Assembly (NCBI GenBank): GCA_963742955.1
Contig: CAVUOA010000009.1
Location: forward strand, 310,001-374,000
DNA: 64,000 bases
Direction of reading: 5' to 3'
From: CAVUOA01 sp963742955
Lineage (GTDB): Bacteria > Bacteroidota > Ignavibacteria > Tepidaquicellales > OLB5
Shown here: one piece after another, positions 18,594 to 28,758 of the stretch
Layout: every line of letters begins with the position of its first letter
How positions within the stretch are numbered: position 1 is the stretch's first letter
Position numbers and translations under genes: made by a program
The notes under the pieces: generated by a model
Databases searched by the model: none
The model's input: only the letters and a program-made list of their open reading frames with translations
Told to the model about the DNA's origin: nothing

Positions 18594-18851
18594 TCAGCCG
18601 TACTTAATTTTCATTACTAAAATTGTAGAAATCAAAACTATAGAAAGAGTATTTGCGGCTATTACAGGTATGCTGGATACCATTATCCCGTATGCCAGCC
18701 AGAAAATCAAACCTATATCTGTCATTATAAGCATTACTAAAGACAGGTCTTTTGTATGTTTTGTCCTGATGGTTTTAATTGATTGTGGAAGAAATGCAAA
18801 AGTTGTGAAGAAAGCTGCGGTTAGGCCAATTATAATAGCAAGTGTATCCAA
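18594..18851 (-). CDS. SemiSWEET-type sugar transporter (MtN3/PQ-loop)
   Basis: 85 residues with three predicted membrane helices and the P-Q motif at 22-23 in the first helix (F-A-F-L-P-Q-S), the size and arrangement of bacterial SemiSWEETs, which dimerise to make a small sugar channel. The second helix contains F-W-L-A-Y-G. It starts three bases after the sprA stop on the same strand, so it is probably transcribed as the last gene of the sprA unit; substrate unknown. Confidence 0.85.
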   Translation of the reverse strand: MDTLAIIIGLTAAFFTTFAFLPQSIKTIRTKHTKDLSLVMLIMTDIGLIFWLAYGIMVSSIPVIAANTLSIVLISTILVMKIKYG

Positions 18852-18854
18852 TAG

Positions 18855-21800
18855 TTATTGAATTGAAAGTTTAAGGTTTAATCCGGCTTCATTTGATGTT
18901 CGTGTAGGAATTTGTATCGAACCTTGTGTAGGCTCAACTTTAGTATACTTATAAAATACCTGAATGGTTACACTCTTTGATAGGGCGTACTGAATTGAAG
19001 GATTCAAAGTAGTTGAAACAGAACCATTTTGGGCATCGTCACTCCAAATACCGAGTTCATATTTAATAGTTCTTGGGTCATTTTTAGTCCTTGTATATGA
19101 AAATGAAATCGATAAATCATTATCAAGAGACAGCCCGAACAGCGGTATTTTAAATCCGGATTTTGAATAACTTGCATTTAATGACAAATCTGATGTGGCT
19201 GTATTTGTTACTACGAGGTCAGAAGGCGTAAGGTCATAATTATTTGTCTTGCTCAGTTTGAACGATGCTGTCAGATTACCTCCTTCAAGTTCTTTAAAAG
19301 TTACATTCACACCCACAAGCGGTGTAAATCCGGAAGTAATGCCCTGCTGGTCAACAGTTTCTTCAATGCCGTTATTCTTTATAGTTTTCTTATAGTCAGA
19401 AGAATAAGCATTTTCAAAAGAAATTGAAGATGCAAAATTAGAAAACATTTCGAATTTTTCAATTCCGCTCAGCGTAAGGTCCCATCCGGGGAATGGAAAA
19501 GAGACTACATTTTTCTCGAACGAATCTGAAATTTCTTTTGCCTTTGTTGTGCTTTCGGGAAGAGGGTTAGCCAACTTGCTTACTATATCACCGCTTACAA
19601 GAAAGCTCGGTCTTGTTACGGTTTTAATGCTGAATACACTTGTTGGTGAGCCTATTTCACCGGATTCATTGCTTACATAACTCAGCTGGTTGTTATTAAT
19701 CCACGAAGTTTTGTATGAAAAGCTTATTTTAAGATTATTCGGAAATATGGGTGTAATAAATGTGCTGAAGTTAAGAGTGTTTGAATAACTTTCCGCATCA
19801 CTAAGGTTTACCCCCGGTACACGCTTTCCGGGGTAATTGCTCCACCCGAGCTGGTACAATCTCGAAGGTCCGTAATCGGCATTTGAATTCGGCAGCACCC
19901 AGAAATTTGCAAATCCGGGGCGCCCTACAACACCGCCGTTGGCAATTCCTTTTTGCTGGGAATAGTTTAAATTAATCTGGTCAGGCAGAAAATTTCCAAG
20001 AATTTTTAATAGTTCTCCAAGACTTTGCTTTTGTCCGTCATCCTGAGTTTGCGAACCGGCATGGTTTTGAATCTTTGTTGATTTGAAAAGATTATAAAAC
20101 TGGTTAAGCTTTAAAGCTGCAGAAGTCTGTATATCCGCCGTGTAGCCTGTAGTACTTCCAAGATTAACCGACTGTAATGAAGGCTGCCACGTGTATTGAA
20201 CCCTGTATGACGCAGTAATATCAACAAATTGTCTTAACCCGGGGATATTAATCTTGGGATTAATAGTTACCCCCTGATTATAGCTTAAATCTTTTCCGAA
20301 ATTTATTAGTGCATTATGAAAGAATATATCATGAAATATCTGGCTTTCGGAACGCTGCTGTTTAAGTGAATCATTTGTCGTTTCAAGATATGTAAGGTCG
20401 CTTCCTGCTGTAAACGAGTAATTACCGGTAATATCGACTAACCAGTTTTCAATAAATTTCCAGTCAAGGCTGAAATTCCTGTTTGCATTAAAATTTCTGG
20501 AAGTCGGGCTCGGAAATTCCTGTCCCCTTAATTGCTCATCACCGCGGTTCCTTGTGAAGTTTGTGCCCAGCCCTATTGAACTTGAATATAAAGGTGCAAG
20601 TCCTATGAAGGGGAAGAAGAAATATATTTTTGCGTTTTTAAACTCTTCGCCTAAAGGTAAAAGTTTCCCGATATTCAAATGGAGTTTATCCATTAAGTTC
20701 AGGTTAGAGCTCAATGCAACACTGCCTCCCATATCCCACGTATATTTACTTTCGGACTGCGGGCTGCGTTCAGTAGTAGAATTCCGGTAGAAATTAAATT
20801 CCATTTTATTAAGAATTTCTCTTGCAAAGAAATTATCACTGGGGAATGTGAACTTAAACCCGTTTATCGAAAACCTGTTAACTACCCTGAGAGTTTGTGA
20901 AGCAATCCTTACTTGATTTGCAGAATAATCGGCAAAACTTTTATCACCTGTTTGCGCGTATACTGCATTGTATTTATTCTGAACCGCTGTTTCAAGGTCA
21001 ACATCTGTTCCCGAAAGATATACCGGCTGGTCAAAAACTTCGGAATGGCTGAAAGAAATTGGAATAGTAAAAAAGTCTTTCAATTTTACAGACAGCGCAG
21101 ATGCAAGAAGTGAGTTCAGAATTTTATGTAAATTCAGCGTTCCTGAAAATTCCCAGCTGTTTGAAAGTATTCTATCGCCGAACCTTCCTTCAAGGCTGTG
21201 AAAATTCGGATCTGTTTTTGAATAAGACAGATTAAAAGTACCAAGGTCTGCCAGCTTTAATGCAGCATTCAAAGTAAACGCGTAACCGTTTTTATCATTG
21301 GTTTTAAGAACCCTCAATTCATCAAACCATATTGAACCTGATACAGGACTGGCAACAATCGATTTTTTATTGTTTACAACTCCCAGAGCGATTTGTGTAA
21401 TCGCAGTCAGAGAAGGATTTCCAATTACCCCGTACTTTGCCCCCGGCGGTCCGTTTGGAACAGGTATATAAGTTAAGGTCCCAACCGAATCTCTTATTTG
21501 CTTAACCAGTGAAAGGTCACTCATGTTTATGGAAACTTCATTGTTCGGATTCCAAGGTGAAGTAGGAGGGTGCCTAACATCCGGATGAATAGGCGCTCTG
21601 TACTCGTAATAGTTTAATGAATCACTGCCAATTCTCATAACCATAGCAGCGTCATAGTTTGATGTATCGGTATATTTGAAATTCGGGTCACCGTTAACAA
21701 AGAACTTAATGATTTTATAATTCAAAAGGTCAAGCGGTTTGGCATTAAAAAACTTATAAGCAAATTTTCCGGGTCCCTGAACAAGATTTCTGACTTCAAG

Positions 21801-24800
21801 AGACATCGATTGTTCGTTTACAAGCGCTGAGTTATCAACTGTTGTTTGAGTGCTTTGTCTGAGTATATCACCCGGAACAGGGCTGGTATAAACGTCGGGA
21901 TTCTCTTCAACGTTAACAACTGCTATTGAATATGAAGTATCATTCTTGTTGGTTTTCTGCCACTGGTTTCCTACAATGTTGAAATCGACGATTTTCAAAG
22001 TAGCAGTGTCTTTGTCAATTCCTTTAAACCAAACCCTGATATACTGCACGTTTGTAAGGCTTGCCGAGCCAAACGCTTTGATATAATCATTAAGAGGTAT
22101 ACTGTATTGGCGCCAGCCGTAATTTCCTTCACCTGTTATATATTTATTATGTGTAGTATCCGAAAGTGAAACTTCATATCTGAAATAATTATCAACCTCA
22201 TCAAGTCCACCGTTGCCGTTTAAATCCTCGGTATCAATTCTTCTTCCTTCGGTGAGATTTGCATTTCCTTCAGTCCCGTTAAAATTTGTAAAATCGGTAC
22301 TGCCCTGAGCCCATGCAAAGTTATCACCGCTTGGGTCAGAACCAAGATTGGGAAATAACTGCTGTTCTCTCCCGTCCGGTATTCCGTCTAATCCGACATC
22401 TTCGTTTGCATCGAGCGTACCATTATTGTTCAGGTCTTCTGTATGATAATTTATTCCTTTTTCAATTTGTGTTGGAATTTTCCTGTTTGCAATAACTTTT
22501 TCTGTAATAATTCCAAGGTCAATTTCCATTTTTGCCGAGTCATTCAGCAAATTGTTATTATCAACCTGCATCCATATCTGGATAAAACCCATATTTTCAT
22601 CTACAAGGTTAGTCTGTGATGTATTCAGGTATTTAAAAACACCTGTCCATTTCTTTTTGGGACCGCCGGAGAGGCTGTCAAAAGCAGATTGTGTTTCATA
22701 TGTAAACATTCCGGGCTGCTTTGGAAGAATCTTAAAAACCAGAGGTGTCAATGTTCTGTTTGTACTGTTTCCAAGCTGCCTGTTTGGATAAACATCATTA
22801 ACAGCCACATCATTAATAAGATTATACCATTCCAATTTACTTCTCCTGATATTCATCAAGCTGTCACTTTCGGGAGAGTTAATTACCCAAGGAGATATAA
22901 GCGAATCCTTAGGTATACTTGAAACAATCCAGGACAGGGGATTTAAACCTAGCGAAATAAGCTTTTTGGCTCCTTCGAAATCATCAATATATGCAACCGA
23001 CTCTCCGTTATCACTCGGAATAACGCTTTTCTTAGTGTTCGGGTCCGGAATCATGAATGCTACTTCACCTTTTAAGCTTAAAAGTGATTCTTCTTTTGTG
23101 TTATAACCCGGAAGCTTGTTAACAAGCTTTGTCATGAAATTTGTTTTAATGTCTGATGAGGCATCAAAACCCATTATTGTGTTGTTAGTGGGTTCTTCAC
23201 CGATTCTGACTTTATCGTTTAATGTTTGCTGTTTCAGGTTAAGCAAAGTAAATCCAACGTAACTGGTTTTGTTAATCTGGTACTCTGCCCTCGTACCAAG
23301 CAGTGTCTTTGAAGCAAGCTGGAACAGGTCATTTGTTTCGTATGTTATCTTTAGGTTTGCTCCCGCCGTGAGTACAGATGCATTTCTAATTACAAGTTCT
23401 CCGGTAGTGTAGTCAACCGTATAATCTGCTCCCGCTGCCAGCAGTACAGAACCATTAAATACTTTTACGCTTCCTTCAACAACATTGAAGCCAAGAGAAT
23501 ATCTTGAAGATGCATCGCCTGTTGCCTTTCCACCCATATAAAATTTTACAGGATTATTCTGGCTTTGGACATCTGTTTTTGAATTAACATATATGGCTGA
23601 ATCCGGAGCAATAATTGAATCAGCAACGGGATTCGGCAAAGGATTTCCAATATCAGGATGTTTCAGTGTTTCAAAAAACGGTGATAAAGTCGGGAAAATA
23701 ACCTCGCCTGCAGTAAGGTCAATTGTATAACCCGGGAAAAAATCGAATTGTCCATCTCCGTTGGGTACAATCGTATAATTTCCGTTCGCCCTTATATCAA
23801 GTTTTGTCCTGTTAAGATAAGTGATGCTTTCAAAACTCTGCTGTGACTCACCGCTTGCAGGTTTGTAGTATATACTAAACTGGAATTTATTAGGGTCGTT
23901 TTTAATATTTGTTGCACCTATAGAATAAATGCTCTTAATCTTGTGAATCCATGCAGTATGGTATGCAGAATTATAACTCGGGGGCTGTAACCCGGGGTAT
24001 CTTATGAGTTTAAGAACAAGTGAATCTTTAGGTACATTGGGGTCAGTTGAATATGTTCCGTATTGAACAGTGTTATCATTGGCAAATTTGTAAGCTACAG
24101 CAATAGCATCATTTGGCGACGGAAGCGTGTTAATGTTAATTGTAATATATCCTGCCTGGTCGTTTAATGTATAATCACCCGGGTTTAATTTGTAAAAATA
24201 ACCTTGAGTTTTATATCCCTCAACCGTTGTATCTCTCCTTGACCATTTAGGGTCATAATTGCCGTTAACGGGTTTTGTTGGCAGATTAATCCAGCATACT
24301 GCATACCTTTTATTAGGATTGCTTGGCGTAGTCTGTGCCCATACTTCTATATCGGGACTAACCTGCTGGTGAATAAGCGCCGGTGTTCTTAAGCTGCCAT
24401 ATTTATAATATTCTTCGTATGAAGGCATGTAAAACGTATCAAGAAAGAAATGATTATCAGAATACTGGTAAGCTGGAATTTCAAAATTAACCTCCTGCGA
24501 ACCGCCGGTAATATTTACTTCTTTCTTTTCACTTTTTTTCTGTGATGCAATTGCAGTAAAGGTAAGAGGACCCAGTTTAAATTGTCCTTTTATTCCGAAC
24601 AGCGCTTGTGTGCTTCCTATTAAGTTTGATTTTGTTTCAAGAGAAACGTTTCCTGCCTCAAGGCTCTGAATTACTTCATCTGGATAGCCGGTGTACTTTA
24701 ATTTCAGCTGGTTCTCATAATCAAATGTACGCTGAGAGTTCCAGTCGGCATCTATTGTAAGCTTATCACCAATAGACCCTTTAGTTGTTACCTGTACTTC

Positions 24801-25487
24801 CTGTTTGAAATTTATATTGTTTTGAGACTGGTCAGTCTGCGCAATTGTAGTCTGGTCTGAATTACTTCTCTGGTAAGAGGCTGTAATATCAATTAACCCG
24901 TTAATCTTCAAATTAATAGTCGGCGGACCAAAAATTGTTTCCGTAGAAAATGGAAGGGGTATAGTAATATCAGTAATATTTTTGAAAAGCTGTTCAAGCT
25001 CATCTTTTGATTCTATCTTGAATTTCTCAGCAACAATACTGTACAACTGGTTTTTTAACGCCAGGTTGCCTCTAAGCTCCAAATATTTTTCAAACGGGAG
25101 CTTGACAGGAACCTTTGTATCCTCTCCGTCAACTATTTGTTTTATTGTAACGGTATCCAGACCCTGGAAAGTTACCTGGTATTCTGTTCCTGATGTTTTA
25201 TAGAGTAGCAGGGGATTGGTATACTCGGCAACTTTGGGAATGTAACTGTCTTTACGGTCATATTTGAAATTCTTAATTCTGGCAGTGGAATCAACCGGTT
25301 CCTTTTTAGTGATTGTGGTATCAACTATTCCGGTAGTATCCGTTCTGGTTAATGTTGTATCATTGAAATACTGAAATTTGCTGCGGTCACGCCCCTGCGC
25401 AAATAAAGATGACGGCAATAGTAAACCTATTGACGTTATTGTGAGGAATAATAGTAGAAAACGAAATTTAATATTGTTATTGAGCAA
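18855..25487 (-). CDS. sprA: T9SS outer-membrane translocon SprA (Sov)
   Basis: 2210 residues with a signal peptide (hydrophobic core about 9-28, then S-L-F-A-Q). SprA is the very large outer-membrane beta-barrel through which type IX secretion cargo crosses; homologues are Sov in Porphyromonas and SprA in Flavobacterium. The size, the repeated aromatic-ended strands (I-T-A-S-Y, L-S-F-S-Y), segments such as YIDDFEGAKKLISLGLNPLSW, and the C-terminal strands ending L-N-L-K-L-S-I-Q fit this family. Its presence matches the five cargo genes with T9SS tails in the window. No other T9SS component (PorV, GldKLMN, PorU) is seen here. Confidence 0.92.
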   Translation of the reverse strand: MLNNNIKFRFLLLFLTITSIGLLLPSSLFAQGRDRSKFQYFNDTTLTRTDTTGIVDTTITKKEPVDSTARIKNFKYDRKDSYIPKVAEYTNPLLLYKTSGTEYQVTFQGLDTVTIKQIVDGEDTKVPVKLPFEKYLELRGNLALKNQLYSIVAEKFKIESKDELEQLFKNITDITIPLPFSTETIFGPPTINLKINGLIDITASYQRSNSDQTTIAQTDQSQNNINFKQEVQVTTKGSIGDKLTIDADWNSQRTFDYENQLKLKYTGYPDEVIQSLEAGNVSLETKSNLIGSTQALFGIKGQFKLGPLTFTAIASQKKSEKKEVNITGGSQEVNFEIPAYQYSDNHFFLDTFYMPSYEEYYKYGSLRTPALIHQQVSPDIEVWAQTTPSNPNKRYAVCWINLPTKPVNGNYDPKWSRRDTTVEGYKTQGYFYKLNPGDYTLNDQAGYITININTLPSPNDAIAVAYKFANDNTVQYGTYSTDPNVPKDSLVLKLIRYPGLQPPSYNSAYHTAWIHKIKSIYSIGATNIKNDPNKFQFSIYYKPASGESQQSFESITYLNRTKLDIRANGNYTIVPNGDGQFDFFPGYTIDLTAGEVIFPTLSPFFETLKHPDIGNPLPNPVADSIIAPDSAIYVNSKTDVQSQNNPVKFYMGGKATGDASSRYSLGFNVVEGSVKVFNGSVLLAAGADYTVDYTTGELVIRNASVLTAGANLKITYETNDLFQLASKTLLGTRAEYQINKTSYVGFTLLNLKQQTLNDKVRIGEEPTNNTIMGFDASSDIKTNFMTKLVNKLPGYNTKEESLLSLKGEVAFMIPDPNTKKSVIPSDNGESVAYIDDFEGAKKLISLGLNPLSWIVSSIPKDSLISPWVINSPESDSLMNIRRSKLEWYNLINDVAVNDVYPNRQLGNSTNRTLTPLVFKILPKQPGMFTYETQSAFDSLSGGPKKKWTGVFKYLNTSQTNLVDENMGFIQIWMQVDNNNLLNDSAKMEIDLGIITEKVIANRKIPTQIEKGINYHTEDLNNNGTLDANEDVGLDGIPDGREQQLFPNLGSDPSGDNFAWAQGSTDFTNFNGTEGNANLTEGRRIDTEDLNGNGGLDEVDNYFRYEVSLSDTTHNKYITGEGNYGWRQYSIPLNDYIKAFGSASLTNVQYIRVWFKGIDKDTATLKIVDFNIVGNQWQKTNKNDTSYSIAVVNVEENPDVYTSPVPGDILRQSTQTTVDNSALVNEQSMSLEVRNLVQGPGKFAYKFFNAKPLDLLNYKIIKFFVNGDPNFKYTDTSNYDAAMVMRIGSDSLNYYEYRAPIHPDVRHPPTSPWNPNNEVSINMSDLSLVKQIRDSVGTLTYIPVPNGPPGAKYGVIGNPSLTAITQIALGVVNNKKSIVASPVSGSIWFDELRVLKTNDKNGYAFTLNAALKLADLGTFNLSYSKTDPNFHSLEGRFGDRILSNSWEFSGTLNLHKILNSLLASALSVKLKDFFTIPISFSHSEVFDQPVYLSGTDVDLETAVQNKYNAVYAQTGDKSFADYSANQVRIASQTLRVVNRFSINGFKFTFPSDNFFAREILNKMEFNFYRNSTTERSPQSESKYTWDMGGSVALSSNLNLMDKLHLNIGKLLPLGEEFKNAKIYFFFPFIGLAPLYSSSIGLGTNFTRNRGDEQLRGQEFPSPTSRNFNANRNFSLDWKFIENWLVDITGNYSFTAGSDLTYLETTNDSLKQQRSESQIFHDIFFHNALINFGKDLSYNQGVTINPKINIPGLRQFVDITASYRVQYTWQPSLQSVNLGSTTGYTADIQTSAALKLNQFYNLFKSTKIQNHAGSQTQDDGQKQSLGELLKILGNFLPDQINLNYSQQKGIANGGVVGRPGFANFWVLPNSNADYGPSRLYQLGWSNYPGKRVPGVNLSDAESYSNTLNFSTFITPIFPNNLKISFSYKTSWINNNQLSYVSNESGEIGSPTSVFSIKTVTRPSFLVSGDIVSKLANPLPESTTKAKEISDSFEKNVVSFPFPGWDLTLSGIEKFEMFSNFASSISFENAYSSDYKKTIKNNGIEETVDQQGITSGFTPLVGVNVTFKELEGGNLTASFKLSKTNNYDLTPSDLVVTNTATSDLSLNASYSKSGFKIPLFGLSLDNDLSISFSYTRTKNDPRTIKYELGIWSDDAQNGSVSTTLNPSIQYALSKSVTIQVFYKYTKVEPTQGSIQIPTRTSNEAGLNLKLSIQ

Positions 25488-25863
25488 GAAATCGATTTTA
25501 ATATAAAATAAAGTAGCAGCTACTGCTTCATAGGCAAGCTTTTTTTAGTTAAAAATTTCGATTTTCGACTGTAATTTTATCAGTTGTTAATTTATAATGC
25601 AATACAAAAATTGCTGTTGCATTAATTTGGAACTTTAGCTTCTGCCAAATCATTGAATAATACGTGTATTATGATTAAATTCAGGCTTCGAGTTCCTTGT
25701 ATGTTTTTTTATATTGTGCTATTTTATGTAATAAGCGAAAAAACTGGTTAACAGTCAATAGAATTCCTCAATACAAATCAATTTTTACTGTTTAGGAGGT
25801 AACGATTTCGAACCCGAGTCCAGAAAGAGAAATAACGGATATCCCGGTAAGTTAAGCGGAAAG
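25488..25863. other. 376-base intergenic region between sprA and the HNH gene
   Basis: AT-rich divergent spacer. Two things stand out. A weak promoter-like site reads TTG (25697-25699), 20 bases, TATTTTAT (25720-25727). A strong ribosome-binding site AGGAGGT (25794-25800) is not followed by any ATG, GTG or TTG at normal distance. The HNH reading frame is open from this site onward, so translation may start here with an unusual codon, or a base may be wrong. No RNA gene is recognised. Confidence 0.45.
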
Positions 25864-26355
25864 GTGCTGGTCCTGAACCAGAATTACGAAGCTATGAGCA
25901 TTTGCAATGTTCAGCGCGCTGTTATAATGCTTTATCTTGGAAGAGCCGAACTTGTAGCATCTAAAGACTCAAAATGCATTAGTTCTGTTTCGAGGAAAAT
26001 GCCTTATCCTACTATTGTACGCCTTTTGATGTATATAAGGGTTCCCTATAAAAAAATTGTTCTTTCACGCAAGAATATTTTAAGAAGGGATATGTATAAA
26101 TGCCAATACTGCGGCAGGACTGAAACTTCTCTTACAATTGACCACATTGTTCCGAAATCCAAAGGCGGAGATGACTCTTGGGAAAACCTGGTTGCCGCCT
26201 GCGTTAAGTGCAATAATAAAAAAGGTGACAGAACACCCGAAGATGCCAAAATGGTGCTTCATAAAAAACCAACTAAGCCTTCTCACATAACATTTATGAA
26301 ACATTTTGTGGGGAAAATTGATGATGAGTGGAAGCCCTATTTGTATATGAACTGA
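25864..26355 (+). CDS. HNH endonuclease family protein
   Basis: 163 residues. The N-terminal half (L-V-L-N-Q-N-Y-E-A-M-S) is the conserved beginning of a family of chromosomal HNH proteins. The C-terminal half is the nuclease: C-Q-Y-C-G zinc half-site, DHIVPKSKGG with catalytic histidine, then N-L-V-A-A-C-V-K-C-N-N-K-K. The GTG at 25864 is the first standard start, but the frame remains open for at least 70 bases upstream to a strong ribosome-binding site, so the protein may be about 20 residues longer. The stop is TGA. Role unknown; no restriction or mobile genes adjoin it. Confidence 0.82.
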   Translation: MLVLNQNYEAMSICNVQRAVIMLYLGRAELVASKDSKCISSVSRKMPYPTIVRLLMYIRVPYKKIVLSRKNILRRDMYKCQYCGRTETSLTIDHIVPKSKGGDDSWENLVAACVKCNNKKGDRTPEDAKMVLHKKPTKPSHITFMKHFVGKIDDEWKPYLYMN

Positions 26356-26507
26356 TTTTTTATCCTAATGTCTATCCTGTAGAACAGAAACAGGAAACTG
26401 AAATTTAGTGAAGTAAAAAAGTTTTATGCGGGAAAGTATAATATCTATACTTTCCCGTTCGTGATATGTTTATCATTTCGGGTTTTATAAATTAATTATC
26501 TTATCAC

Positions 26508-27994
26508 ATGTTAGAATACAAACTTTATATAAACGGTGAGTTCAGAAATTCTTCTGACGGCGGAACATTTGATGCAATTAACCCTTATGACAGAAGCATT
26601 TCTGCAAAAGTTGCAAACGCAACAATAGATGATACCCGCTCTGCAATAAAAGCAGCGCGTGATGCATTTGATTCCGGTGTTTGGAGTGGTATAACCCGCG
26701 AACAACGAAGCGCAATCATGAAACAGATTGCGGAAAAAATAAAAGAGAATTCCAAACTGCTGCAGGAAATTGAAATTATTGAATCAGGCTCTACATACAA
26801 AAAAGCAAAAGATGACATGTTCCTGACTTACCGGGCAATGAATACGTTTTCCAAATTAGCGCTGGTTAATCTTGATGAAGATACAGGAATATCAAAAGAA
26901 GGTGTAAGCAAAAATGTTATTGTCAGGGAACCTGTCGGGAGTTGCTGCGGGAATAATTCCGTGGAACTTTCCGCTGCAAATGGCAATGTGGAAAATAGGT
27001 CCCGCTCTTGCTGCAGGATGCACTATTGTTCTTAAGCCGGCTCCCGAAACATCACTCAGCGCGCTGGAGTTTGCAAAGCTTCTGGCTGATACAGATTTAC
27101 CCAAAGGTGTAATCAATATCATTACCGGTGATGCTGCTGTAGGCGAAGAGCTTGTAACGAATCCCATGGTTGATAAAATTGCTTTTACAGGCTCAACCGA
27201 AATAGGAAAACGTATCATGCAGCTTGCTTCTGCAAATATGAAAAATATCACGCTTGAGCTTGGCGGTAAATCAGCTAATATTGTTCTTGATGATGCCGAT
27301 ATGGAGCTTGCTGTCGACGGCTCGCTGTATGCCTGTTATTTCCATATGGGACAGTGCTGTGTTGCGGGTTCAAGATTAATTCTTCCGGAGAAAATTCACG
27401 ATGAATTTGTAGAAAGAATGATTAACAAAATGAAAAAGATGAAAATCGGTGACCCCATGCAGAAAGATACAGATGTCGGTCCGCTTGTTTCAGAAAAGCA
27501 GCAGAAGACGGGTTCTCGAATATATCGATATCGGAAAAAAAGAAGGCGCCACGCTTGCATACGGCGGGGGAGTACCGGAAGGATTAAAGGGATTCTTTGT
27601 TGAACCCACACTTTTCACCAATGTGACCAATGATATGCGTATTGCCCGTGAAGAAATATTTGGTCCTGTGCTTTCGGTAATTAAAGTTAAAGACGAAGCT
27701 GAAGCATTACAGGTTGCCAATGATTCCGAGTACGGACTTGCCGGCGGAGTGTGGTCTTCAAATCCCGAACGGGCTATGAACACTGCGAAAAAGCTCCGCG
27801 CAGGTACAGTATGGATTAATGAATGGCATTTGCTCAGTGATTCAGTTCCATTCGGCGGATATAAACAGTCCGGAATCGGCAGGGAACTGGGTTTAGAGGG
27901 AGTAAAAGCCTATACAGAGCTTAAGCACATACACATTGATGAAGTCCTTGACCGCAAGAAGAAATTCTGGTACAACGTAAGCGTTCCGGAATAG
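26508..27994 (+). pseudogene. NAD(P)-dependent aldehyde dehydrogenase, frame broken twice
   Basis: Three overlapping frames together make one normal-length ALDH of about 495 residues. Frame 1 ends in V-R-E-P-V-G; one extra base near 26938 shifts to V-A-A-G-I-I-P-W-N-F-P. A second extra base near 27503 shifts to R-V-L-E-Y-I-D-I-G. Catalytic elements are intact: the glutamate in T-L-E-L-G-G-K-S and the nucleophile in M-G-Q-C-C-V-A-G-S-R, then EEIFGPVLSV near the C-terminus. Removing one base at each site restores the protein, so sequence error is more likely than decay. It resembles betaine/indole-acetaldehyde dehydrogenases; substrate unknown. Confidence 0.85.
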
Positions 27995-28006
27995 AAAAAA
28001 CTACTA

Positions 28007-28037
28007 TTCATCCTATGACTCTCAGTCATAGGATGAA
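28007..28037 (+). terminator. Perfect hairpin downstream of the aldehyde dehydrogenase
   Basis: TTCATCCTATGACT, a CTC loop and its exact complement form a 14-bp stem 13 bases after the stop codon. No strong T-run follows directly, so a rho-independent terminator is plausible but not certain; it could also be an mRNA-stabilising stem. Confidence 0.55.
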
Positions 28038-28088
28038 TTACACATTTTATTTTTCCGCATAAACTTCATTACTTCAAGTAACGGTAAG

Positions 28089-28391
28089 TCTGCCTAGGCG
28101 GAATGAAAGTGCCTCTAAATCGCCACTTTTTTATATTTAAGCCTGCCTGCTGCAGGCAGGTAATAAAACTGACCCTTATGTTCAGTTTTTCTAAAAGATT
28201 GACCACAGAGAAGCAGAAACGCAAGGTTCAACACTTAAACACTCCGCACTCGAGACACTCAACTGACTCTGCACTCCTACCCCCCCCATAACTTTAAGTT
28301 ATAACAAGTTATAAAAGTGCCCTTAAAATGCAGTTTTTTTAAAACAAGTTACCAAACTGCCCTTTAAATAGTATGCCGGCCTGCTGCAGGC
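28089..28391. repeat. Non-coding array of short palindromes and T-ended hairpins
   Basis: This part of the 764-base gap between the ALDH and the next gene holds no convincing gene. It contains TCTGCCTAGGCGGA (28089-28102), CCTGCCTGCTGCAGGCAGG (28142-28160), ATAACTTTAAGTTAT (28288-28302) and GCCTGCTGCAGGC (28379-28391). It also has three hairpins ending in T-runs with similar loops: AAAGTG...CACTTT near 28106, AAAACTGA...TCAGTTTT near 28166, and AAAGTGC...GCAGTTTTTTT near 28314. A run of eight Cs lies at 28280-28287. Confidence 0.6.
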
Positions 28392-28518
28392 AGGCGGTTT
28401 TTGCTTTCCCGCGCATATATTTCAAAGAACACTATATAAATATATAACATATATTTGCTTAAATCAATGCAAATATTTTACTCTATTTACCCCGTTGATG
28501 TTGGTCACCGGCAATATA

Positions 28519-28549
28519 TTGACAAGCGACAAGCTTTGTATTATATTTG
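28519..28549 (+). promoter_or_regulatory. Bacteroidota-type promoter upstream of the YCF48-like T9SS gene
   Basis: TTG (28519-28521), exactly 20 bases, TATATTTG (28542-28549). It is 210 bases before the next start codon and points toward it; the spacing is identical to the sites before secD and the carbamoyltransferase operon. The long leader is otherwise featureless. Confidence 0.4.
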
Positions 28550-28758
28550 TAATGTTGAGACAATTTCCATTGTCAGCTAAATGAATTCTTCAGTAGCATA
28601 TGCTGATGAAGAAAATATAAATTTAAGCTGAAATGGATTTTTTTGTTTATAAATACCATTTAACTGCTGCCGGATACCGCAATATTGCTGCACCCCACTC
28701 GCTTTTTAATTGTTATGATGAATATTATGGGTTAATTTAGAGTAAATAAAGAAATACC

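Noticed and set aside
18855..25487. Plus-strand open frames within sprA
   Set aside because: They lie opposite a continuous 2210-codon gene, lack ribosome-binding sites and show no recognisable motif.
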